A stretch of 64,000 nucleotides of DNA, taken from positions 1 to 64,000 of the forward strand of contig RQTK01000973.1 in NCBI GenBank assembly GCA_003991915.1. The letters are read 5' to 3'. The position numbers and the translations under genes are program-made. Shown here piece after piece: positions 50,401 to 62,000 of the stretch. The notes below the pieces were generated by a model. The model was given only the letters and a program-made list of their open reading frames with translations. It ran no database searches and was not told where the DNA came from. Numbering within the stretch: the stretch's first letter is position 1; each line of letters starts with the position of its first letter. Source of the DNA: Elysia chlorotica. Lineage: Eukaryota > Mollusca > Gastropoda > Plakobranchidae.

Positions 50401-53400
50401 AGGACGAAACCCGACGAGTGTTTTTGTCTAGATGTCTCTGAGGCAGTTTTAATGAATCTGAAAATTAACCAACATGTGCGCGGAGAGGTGTAGAGTAGTA
50501 AAATAATGTAGTCTGTAAGAAGAAAAGGAGCTTCCAGGAAAATCAATACGCCACAACGTATATAAAATTGTTATTTTTACAAATTGTTGTAGGGATAAAC
50601 TCGAATGAAAGAATTGAAAGACTGGATACAATAAAGTAGGGGTAGGGAGAAAGTAGGCAGGAAGTTTCTGAAGGAACATAAATAAAAAAAGAATAATTAG
50701 GAATCAGCATTCTACATTAAAGTTCTTTGGTGTACTTTAATAATTCATGTGTTGTTTCTTTGTTGTTGTTATTGTTGTTGGGAATGTCCACCTTTTGTTC
50801 CGTCACACCTTAGACAGATAGACAGTTTCAAGTCGGCTACAGTAGTTCATACAAAATGTATCCTTGAAAAAATGTAGATATAACGAATCATTTGCTTGGA
50901 GCATAGAGTGCTGAAACCTAAATCACTGTCGGAAAAAGACAGCAAAGAAAACTAAATCTTAATAACTATTTTGCAACAGCATTAGGACATAAAAAGAACT
51001 GGTATAAAAGATTCCTATCTAAAATCAAAGCAACGTAGATGGAGAAAGAAATAAAGGAAGAAATAAAGAGAGGGACAATGACAAAGAGAAAGATAGATTA
51101 TTGTTATTTATCAATGTCATAAGATTGTTGAAACTTTAAAAAAAGCGATACTAAGAAAAAAAATAACCAAAGCAATTTTAAATTTTATGTTTGAGAAATG
51201 GTAGCGGATACTAGTTTTTGACGCTCTCAAAATAAATTACATGGACACACTATTCTCTCCTGGGATTGTGGTAATGTAATTTTCGCGTAAAATGTCATTA
51301 AATTGACAGTCATTTCACATTAATTTAAAGTATAAAAAGGGAAGCTAACCTGTTGGTATTGGGTTAGAAATGGAAAAAGCCCCAGGGAAAAAAGATATTG
51401 GCAAGTTACGCCCACGGGAATATGAGCATTTTTTTTTGTTAAAGATCCGTCGAAGGATTTCACATTTAAAGATGCCTCAAAGGATTTCACATTTCCCCAA
51501 ACAGTATTTGTTTCAAAGAGTGCAATAACTTTTTTTTTAGTCTAGAAAATAAATTTCATCAGCACATTAATATAGCTATCGGTTGGCCGTTTGGTAGTCA
51601 TCCAAATTACTGGCAACAGTCGTGTACGTATTCTTAAAGCTCCGACAGAGAACAAAATACCTTAACAGAGAAGAGCATCATGATCTTTGCATGATGGAAG
51701 ATTTCGAATCATTGTCTTTGTTCATACAAGTCACAAGATTTTTTCAGTGCTCAGAAAAAAAATGATGGAATAAAGTACAAAGAACAAAACAACAATCAAC
51801 TAAATATGAAGTGAAGACAAAATTGACGGCCCGCGAGTTATTGTAAAACCTCAACTTTATGCGAACCACGCAGTTGCGATTTGTCTGTCACAGAATGAGA
51901 TAAACGAAGAGAATTTCCTATTGCCGAGATTTTCTTTTCAATTCATCGCGAAATAGATTTAGCTGACTACGTTATATCTTATTGATACAAAAGAAAAGAA
52001 AATTTTTATTTTATAACTTCGCCAAAGTAGAATCAGAAAACGCTGAGGGCCCTGAGGTTCACAATGGCTGTCTTATCAGAACATCATCAACTCATTTGTG
52101 AGAACAATTTCTGTGTATAAAGATTGTCTGGCGCAAGCCGCAGGCTCTGGTTTTAAAATAACAGAACATTTCTGATCCCATTAAGCTGTTCCATCTCTTT
52201 TCCAAGAGAAAGTTGTTGTTTTTTTACTCTTTCTCTCTGTCACGAGGTAGGCAAATTCACCTAATAATTGAGCTTTCCCATTATTTTCACGAATGAAAAA
52301 AACAACAACCCATCAGTATCATTCTGTAGTTACGGAAGTACAAGATTACCAAGCAAGACAGTGTTCAACACTGTATTATTACTGTTTGTTAAAATTAATG
52401 TGTTTATACCAAGTTAGCCTAAACAAGGAATATTGTGAACCGCAATTTCATGGGTTGTTAACGAAGCGTCGACTGATCAAATGGTTGTTTTCATTAAGTT
52501 TACACCTGGTAATAACAAAAAGTATACCAATCTCTCAAGTGGAGTGATGGGTCCACCGCATCAGTATAGATAAAAATGTAAGATGAAAATTGAATGTAAG
52601 ATAGTTAAGATATCTAATACATCGATTTGAGTAACAAAACTAATGTTACTTCCAACTACTATTAGGGGTTATATAGGAATGGTTTGTAAGTTCGAACACA
52701 TCAGTTCGCTTTAGCAAATTTATAGCGTTTTACAGCAATCAATAACAAATGCTTGAAATGTATTTAGTATAGAAACAAGAATTTGAGCATATGACTGATG
52801 TGCGACTTATTTAAAAAAAAAGCAAAAAAACAATAATCCATTAGTTACGAAATGTTTGTATTTTCTACTCTTAGAGTGCCAATAAGTAACGCCACGCAGT
52901 GGAAATGGGGACACTGCTTTCTCTACTAATTGTTTAATGGCGGGTTAATTCACCTTGTTGTTGACACAGTGTTATTTGTTTGATTAGTGGAACTGTTTAC
53001 CATTCCCGTGGGTACTGGGGCAGGCTTCAGAGATAGATCGAACGAACCCACCGCTCACTAGGGCTATCTACAGAAAAAAAACCCCAAGAGTGACTGTAAT
53101 TACCATTGATTTGACGGGAAGGCACAGATAAATCAGGATGTCGGCACACTCTTTGATTCTAAGTCAGAACAAACAAGATTAAAGCGCTGCTCCGATTAAA
53201 CACTATGTGCTGTCCATCAGCGAATAAATGAGTTTCGGACTGCATTGTTTGGTGGATACCTGACAGGAGATCTTATCGCTGTAAAGGTCAGCATAGTCCG
53301 ACCAGCTTCAGTTAGATAATGCCATTTCTGCGACTATTTCTGGACACTTACACTGACTAGACATATAATTATATTGGTTTTTTCTCGAATATAATTGGAT

Positions 53401-53607
53401 TAGATTTTCTCGAGGCGTGGACTTACTACCACACTATGACGTTAGATCGAGGCAAAGGAGAATATTGAGAGAAGACTTGTACCTCATAACTGATACGAAA
53501 CTATGCCAACAAATAAATAACCTCCAAGGTTAAAACCTACTCAGATAACTTCTTTTAAGAGACTATGTTTCCATTCACTTCATTTCTCTCTCCATCTTTC
53601 TATCTCG

Positions 53608-53656
<49 letters not shown>

Positions 53657-53722
53657 TCGTTCCTTTCTAAGTGTAGTTATTGTTCGGCCTTTTAAGAGAC
53701 TAGTAAATTCTATGCAACTTTA

Positions 53723-53785
<63 letters not shown>

Positions 53786-54254
53786 GTATTCCTTCTCTCG
53801 TGACAGATAGTGTAATTATTGGTGCGCTCAGAGGAAACGACTAATTCTCTTTAGTAACATAATAAGACCAAAGATGAAGTTGCGGTGCACTGACAGATCA
53901 TCAAAGTGGTGGGAGAAAACGATACTTTTTACGCTAATGAAATAGTAACGCTCTATCTAATTTTTGCCTCACGCCGGAAGGCAAAAGAGGTGATAAAAGG
54001 CAATTAAACAGTGCATCAATAACTATCTGTTTGTAATCGAAGTCTAGTACATTATCATTGTTATTCAATGTCAATAGGCGTGCGTGATCTGTACTTAAAG
54101 TGCCCTCTCAAGAACTTAAGTTCTGCATCTATTCATTAATGGACGCCCCTTTCATATTGTCATTGTACAACGCCTCTTAGATTCCGTTTTATTTGATTTT
54201 TGGCTTCTCAATTTCTTAATGAGCCAAACGATAACTGAAGGTTCATTATCATCA

Positions 54255-54298
<44 letters not shown>

Positions 54299-55356
54299 AT
54301 TCTGATGCATCTTTCACCCTTTCTAACTCTCTGTTTCTTATGGAAGAGGTGAGAATTAATATATTAAAGATCACACTGATATTACTAATGGTATTATCTT
54401 TACAGTGTTTATATGCAGGAGTATCTGCAACTGTTAGTAAGGTGAACTTAGAAAATGGCGAGACAACTAACTTAATTATCCAAATGGATAGTTTTAATAC
54501 CCAGCCAAATCTAGCGCCATTAGATAAAGATTTTACTATTTATAACAAAAGCACTAGCAGTAAAATTGTTACAAAAAATGGTAAAACAGAACGCAGCTAT
54601 GAAATGACTGTAACAATGATACCAAATAAATCTGGTAAGGTTATTATACCTGCTATATCAGTAGGTAATTCAAAAACATCTCCAATAATCTTAAATGTAA
54701 GTAGTCAATTAAATCAATCAGAAGAAACAAAATATGAGGATGTATTTGTCCTTGCTTCTGTTAGTCAGCATGATAGTTATGTAAATGTGCCTGTTGTTTA
54801 TACTATTAAACTTTACTACTCAACTCAAGTGTTAGGTATTACACCTAAACCATTTGATATAGATGGTGCAGATATTAAACCAATGCAAACACAAAACCAA
54901 CGAACTCAAAAAAGAGTCAACGGTAAGTTGTATCTGCCTGTTTCTTTATTTCTCTTTTTCTTCACCGTTCTCTGTCTGTCTATTTCTGCGTCTCTATCTC
55001 TCTCTTACCCTATGTGTCTCTCTATATATTAGTTTTTGTCTCTATATATAAGTCTTTGACTTTCTTCTCGTGGTATCCCCGCTCTGTGTGGCAGCACATA
55101 AAGTGTCAGACGTCAGTCTTGAGGCCCGTTGCCGTATAAGATCCTCCAGGGGGACCTAGGATACCTAGGAGACGTTAAAACCGGAGAGAGGGATAGAACT
55201 CTCTCCCCCGCTCTATAGAGAACTTTCCTCTCGTGACAGTCTACATAATTGTTGTGCCGCTAAAAGCAGGACACCCGTGAGCGTAAAGACCCCACGTTCT
55301 ATCGCCCCCCCCCCCCCCCCTATCCCCAACCCGTCATCACATCGCCATATACCTAA

Positions 55357-55387
<31 letters not shown>

Positions 55388-55588
55388 TGACATCCTGTAG
55401 TTAAATAGTGCCCTGAATGCCATACATTCACACATTGTTTAGCATTGGCTAATTTTTTTTTAATTACTATCTGTTTAAACAAAATATTCAGTGATCCAGT
55501 GATAGAGGGGACAGTTAAAGCTGTTAGAGAGAAAGTTGACTTAGGCGAGAGAGAAAGAGAGAAAGACAGACAGATAGACAGACAGACT

Positions 55589-55663
<75 letters not shown>

Positions 55664-58600
55664 TGCTCAACTGGACTATTATTTGTCAGCCCCGACTCGA
55701 AGTTAAAGTATCAAAAGGTCAAATTTACGTACTCTGCCAATAAAGGACCATATTTGACTATTACATACTGAACAAGGTAAAACAATAAAAGTAAGTCGTA
55801 GTTTTTTATATTAGTTGAAATATTTATATGTGGATGGGCCCCGAAACTGACTTTTGACTTTTTAAGTGCTGCCACAAACAAGACAGTCGGTCACATTAGA
55901 CTGACACCGACCCAAGCAGTAGGGGTCGAAATCGCAAAGGCTTGAGCCACGGACCTCCCGCGCCGGAAGCCGGTGTTCTACCCCAGGCCTACCGTGCCCC
56001 CCTCTTGTATTAGAGATACAGAAGAAAATATCATGAGTATGACTCGTTTCGGCAAGGTTTCTTCTACCATTTCAATTACCAAGTTCATAATCAGATCAAG
56101 TCTTGAATATTTAAGCTCATGAGCAGCGTTTTGCATACTTCAAGACTAGATTCCTCTTGACCTTGAAACTTGAGTGCTTGTCTCAACAAATTCAGGCAGC
56201 AGCCCCGACAAAATAGATATTTTTTTCTACTCTATGGGCCGCATTGGAGGCTTCTAAAATTCACATGCAGGGTCGCCGAAATAAATAAACTGTTGTATTT
56301 AGAACCAAAGTGAGCTATTTGTCAGTACAATGTTAGGCACAGTTAGGAAAGTTTACATCCTTAGACTAGTAGGGTGAACAAAAAATACACTCAATATGAT
56401 TTTGTCATGACTTTAGTACTAATTTAAAAGCAAAAGATCACGATTACCCTTGTTATGCAAAATATGTTCCCTACAGTTATTTATGACGGGGCTCTGCTTG
56501 CAGTTTTGGGTAGCCTCAGCCGTAGTCATAATGAGCATGTAAAGAACTGCAGTCATAATGAGCATGAAAAGAACTGCAGTCACAATGAGCGTGTAAAGAA
56601 CTGCAGTCATAATGAGCATGTAAAGAACTGCAGTCATAATGAGCATGTAAAGAACTGCAGTCACAATAAGCACGTAAAGAACTGCAGTCACAATAAGCAT
56701 GTAAAGAACTACAGTCATAATGAGCAGGTAAAGAACTGCAGCCATAATGAGCAGGTAAAGAAGTAACAGCAACCTGGTATTTTCTGTTGCCGTTTAGGAT
56801 CCCTCAGGGAAATAACCTGAGAGACAGTTAGTTTTAGATCTCGAATTCCCATAGACCAGAGGCTAACCCTTTCACTTTAATTTTTTTTGCCATTCAGTTG
56901 GATAAAACAACAGCTCTTGATCATCATAAAACTCGTATAACTAACTGCAGGTTATTTGGTTTGCTGTCATACTGTCAGTACTTTATAAATGCATGTGTCA
57001 GTTTTCTACTTGAAATAGATAAATTATGATAATTCTAAAATTGAAAAAAATTGATCACGCTGACAGCATCCTATAATTTAGGTTCGTACATAATATGTAT
57101 ATCCTTTATATTATAAAGTATATATACATGAACGCTGAAAAATTAACCTGGCATAGAAAGTTCTCTATTTAAAAAAATATATATTTAATATCATCTTGTG
57201 GAGTCTCGAGATGTTTGAACGTCTATGTAATCTTTATCAAACACTTAAATAAAGATGGAGAGAATAACATATCGAGCCGTCAAACATAGCGTTTTGTAAC
57301 ATTCTAAGCCAGATCTAGATCTAAATGTTTTTAAAATTGTCGATTTTCTTTGTAGGCCAAATAGAAAGTCTCTGATCTTAGAACGCAATGTAGGTTAGAA
57401 AGTATAAAAACTAAGGAGATTTAGACCCCCAACTATAGATCTGAATTAATGTTCAGTTAGGCGACTAGCTATGTTTCCTATTCTTGTGCTTACTACACCT
57501 GTAGGCTGCACCCTGAACGAGACTCTGGCAGTATCTGGATTTGTGGAAGTTCTTTTAACGATAAATTTTAAAGCAGTACTCAAACCTAAGTTGTAGTGCT
57601 AAAAGTAGGCTTAAAAAACTCACCGTACTTGGTTGCTTGAAGTAACTTAATTCACCGCTAAATCAACAGATTTACTGTCAAAGCACTGAAGCTAAGCACC
57701 TCCTATCCACTATAGCTTTATCAAGTCCGCTCTACACAACATCTGAAACTGTCTGAGCAGCGATATCTCTCGAAACGCCTTTTATACTCATAGCAATATA
57801 TTATAGATTAACCCTTAAGAGACCTAAATGCTCTTTGACTCCTCCGATATTGAGCAAATCGCCGGCTCACACGCAGATCAATACTCAAATTATTGATCCC
57901 TGCACACGATCAAGCAGTTTTTTTTTTTGTTCAATGGAAAGATGTGAGTGGAAGCTGGTCGATGCGATACTATCGATTTTTACAACGCCTAACCCAATGG
58001 TGAGAGAATGATCACTTCGTTCTTGTCCCTTAACCTGTAAAGACTTTGGACTAGTTGGAACGTGTTAAGGGCAGTGCAAGCCAGAACGGGGAGATTTCTT
58101 GATAGATTATTATACATAAGCACACAAAAATGTCTGCGTCTGGTTGACTAACATGAGCCGATTTTACTTGTGCGTTTGCTAATGGCTAAGTATGGCTAAG
58201 TATGAAAGTTCTCTTTGTCTCTATATGTGTATATCTGCCTGATTGTCTATCTGTCTGCCTTTGGCTACCCCTCTGTCTGCCAGTCTGTCTTTTTAATGAC
58301 TGTCTCTTTTTTATGTCCGTCCCCATTCTATATCCCTGTCCTCTTCTTAGCATTTTCTATGTCTATGTTTCTCTGTCTGTCTATTTGCCAGTCTCGATCT
58401 CTGTCTTTCTCTCTTTCTTTCTCTCTCTCACTCTCTCTCTCTATCTATCTCTCTCTTTTTTTTCTCTCGCTCACTCTCCCTCTCCCCTGCTTTCTCTACC
58501 TCAACCAGGTTCTCTGGCCTTGTCCGTTCACACACTTCTCTTTTGGATACATAACTAACTAAGGTAATGACGTATTATATAAGTTTTGTGACAAAGACGT

Positions 58601-58832
58601 CCAGTACCTTCCCGGCAGTGCTCATTAGAGAAACCACAAGGCGGTGTATCTGGAGGGATGTAGAATTCCCCATCCGATAGGTACCAGCGGAAGTTTCCCC
58701 ACAGGATGTTCCTCGTGACTTCTAGCTGCAGGTTCTGGAAGGATCAATAAGAGTGGTAAGATGGGGATAGGGGTAATTGTGGAAAAGGCGGTGAGAGGGG
58801 GAGGGCAGGTTAACAGAGATAGGGATAAATAG

Positions 58833-58878
<46 letters not shown>

Positions 58879-58962
58879 AGTTCCTTTTTTGCTTTAAATT
58901 TGTCTATCTCCCTAGCTTTATAGAGAATGAGTGAGAAAGATAAAGAGAAAGAGAAAGAGAGT

Positions 58963-59003
<41 letters not shown>

Positions 59004-62000
59004 TAGATAAGTAATAGAGTTTGAGTTAACCCTGTCCTTAAAATCGAAATAAGACAATTAGTTTCGTAAAAAAAATCATGAGCTGGGTTGCATACTCCAC
59101 AAAATAGAACAAAATGAATGAAACTGTACATCCTCAAAAGAAGGGGAAGAATCAGACCATTAGAACAATTTCTCTAAATAATGTGACCAACAGAAGCTAT
59201 CAAAAGAAGCGCTAGGTCCAAAGGTTGAGCGTTTCGATCTCTATTCCGACTGTCGCCTTTTTCCTCTAGCTTGTTTGATATTAGTACAATGTGATTGGCC
59301 AAGTCACTTGTGTCCCGCTTGAAGGCCTGTCGCCGTTTACGGCATTGGTTAAGATCTAAGAGACGTTAAACAATGAAATAGCTTTGCCTCCACGGATCTA
59401 ATATTTGATAATATACAAAATCTTGTACACAGTGACGACCCAAACATACCTCCTCGGTGGCGACGAAAACTTTATCGAAGACGTTGTCCTCGCCCATGTC
59501 CCAGATGTAGTACCTCCCGCGGCGATCGGCCAGGTTGTTGGTCATGAACCTGCCGGACTTGCCTGACCATAGCATTCAGTAAAAACAGCAAGAAGAACAA
59601 AACAAGAAATATGTCAGCAGGTCTTGCTTTGTTTGTTTGTTGTTTTTTTTTGTTTTTTGTTTTTTGTTTTTTTGTTGTTTTTTTTTTTTCTTTTGGGGGG
59701 GGTTCTTAGTCTTTTGCTTAATGTTCAACTTTAGCACTACGCAAGCTATAATTATTGTGGACCAGCCCCAATACTAAATTACGGCAGTAAGTAAAGCATC
59801 TTCAAGCGATATTGGTCACCACTTTAAGAATTAAAGAAGCTGGCTTAACATTAGTCTTTTGCTTAATGTTCAACTTAAGCACTACGCAAGCTATAATTAT
59901 TGTGGACCAGCCCCAACACTAAATTACGGCAGTAAGTAAAGCATCTTCAAGCGATAGTGATCACCAGTTTAAGAATTAAACACGCTGCCTAAGCTGTTTT
60001 ACAGCTTTGGAGACGTGAATTAAACATAAACGATGCCGTCCAATTTCGTGCCTCTGGCTGTTCTCTCTATTAATTCACTGGTGTCAGGGATGAAAACGGA
60101 ATCCCAAGATTTACAAAAATATAATAGATGACAGTATACTCAATTTCTCTGTGTTGAGTTCCAAGTCTAACATTCAGTAAAAACAACAATAAGAACAAAA
60201 CAAGAAATACGTCAGTAGGTCTTGTTTTCTTTCTTTTCTTTTTTTTTTTTGTTAGTCTTTGCTTAATGTTCAACTTTATAACTATGCAAGCTATAATTTT
60301 TGTGGACCAGCCCCAATACTAATTTACGGTAGTGAATAAAGAAAACCAAGCGATAGTGATCACCAGTTTAAGAATTAAAGACGCTGCCTAAACTGTTTTA
60401 GAGCTTTGGAGACGTGAATTAAACAAAAACAAATTGCTTGTTGCAACAGAATGAAAACTGACATGGCTTTACATAAACGATGACGTCCAATTTCGTGCCT
60501 CTGACATTTCTCTTTTTTAATTCACTCGTGTCAGGGATGAAAACGGAATCCCAAGAATTACAAAAATATTATAGATGGCCGTATCCTCAATTTCTCTGTG
60601 TTGAGTTCCAAGTCTATCAATTTTACTCGTAGCGACTAACGCCATTCAATCGCACCACGACACTAATGCAGTTTGGACCTCAATAATGTCATTCCGATGT
60701 AGATTTTCCCAAATCCCAATACTGAATTCTAAGTTAAAGTTCACTTTCTCTGTGGGGATGACGCAGACACATTAAATGGTTCTGCTTGGAAGTAACAGAG
60801 AGTCAGATTCAGTTCTACTGAGATTCTTCTTTTAGCAATATCTATTCAATCATAAAGACTCACATAATTATGTGTGTGTTTTTTTAATACCGTCATAATG
60901 TTCTCATAAATAAGTGTTATTTTATTGAGGACTGAAAATGTAAAAAAATAAACCCACCTAAATGGGTAGCAGTTTTACAAAAAATTAAAAAGGCATCGCC
61001 CAATGTCTGGTTTAACACTCATCTATTAACTTCGTACCGACATGCGACTTAAGTGGTCAGACCTTACTACAACTGCAATTATAGACGTCAGACCTTACTA
61101 CCACACACGCACCTTCAAAGCCCTGATTACAGCTGTTGAGGAAGATGGTTCGCCCTGTCGGCAGCGTGGACGAGTTGTGCATACTCTGGTTGAAAGCCAA
61201 GCCGTACAGGTAGAACGCGTCGTGCAGAAACTTGGAGAACAGGTCTGGCTGTGGATTATTAATTGTAAGACGTTAGTCTTGGGACCCGCCCACACTATAG
61301 CCTATTTAATAGATTAAGCTGGACCAGAAGCGACAAAGATACAATGCGATATTTAGTATATTTATAGAGCTGTGTGGAATAGTTGTGTATCGACAAAAGG
61401 AGCCAATTTCAATGTTTCTTCACGACAGCTTGTAGTAAAGAAATGTAGAGCCATGATCGCCGATGTCTGTTACATAAAGGCCAAAGAAAAGAAGATGCAA
61501 ACAGATAAAAAGAAGATAAAGAAGAAGAAGAAGAAGAAGAAGAAGAAGAAGAAGAAGAAGAAGAAGAAGAAGAAGAAGAAGAAGAAGAAGAAGAAGAAGA
61601 AGAAGAAGAAGAAGAAGAAGAAGAAGAAGAAGAAAGAGGAGAGAGGAGAGAGAAATAATATAAAGATTAGGAAAGTTGGCAAATAAACTATAATAACAGA
61701 AGTGCTATCTCGTTTTTATCTACTCCACCATAGTAAAAAAATCGTGTATCATAGACAAAGCAAAAGCCATTATCTAGCGCAAGTTATAAAACAATTTTAA
61801 ATTAATCCGATGAAAATAATACATTACTGTATTAACCCCTTTTTAATATTTGAACAAGTTTCTCGATAGAAAAAAATAGTCTGATCTAATTTCTTTTTTA
61901 ACATCCATTAGAGGGAAATGCCGTTCAAACCTATTTTTATCGCTGTAAAGAGTTCGCGGCACGAGCCTTCTGACAGATTTATCACGCAGATTGAGGCTAA

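Larger units (their letters stand above)
47142..58607. other. 11.5-kb cyclase intron between the ectodomain and transmembrane exons
   Basis: No host exon was recognised on either strand. It contains a 439-bp-period duplication (47495-48245), MITE copy 2 (49006-49302), a (TG)n run (49319-49345), a SINE relic (about 50280-50410), CT microsatellites (53618-53655, 53729-53783, 54258-54297), the BatD-like segment (54340-54935), SINE pieces (55085-55185, 55835-56008), (GACA)n and a 27-bp minisatellite. I see nothing else in 50411-53560 or 56770-58200 beyond AT-rich unique sequence. Confidence 0.7.

Noticed and set aside
56519..56765. CRISPR-like regular array (also 18185-18512 and 36647-36975)
   Set aside because: Units are contiguous without unique spacers, in eukaryotic DNA. 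These are minisatellites.
56455..56766. 103-codon repetitive protein (HNEHVKNCS units)
   Set aside because: A 27-bp minisatellite is a multiple of three and stays open on both strands. There is no start, splice or homology support.
61372..61686. Poly-Lys / poly-Phe frames
   Set aside because: Translation of the (GAA)n tract.
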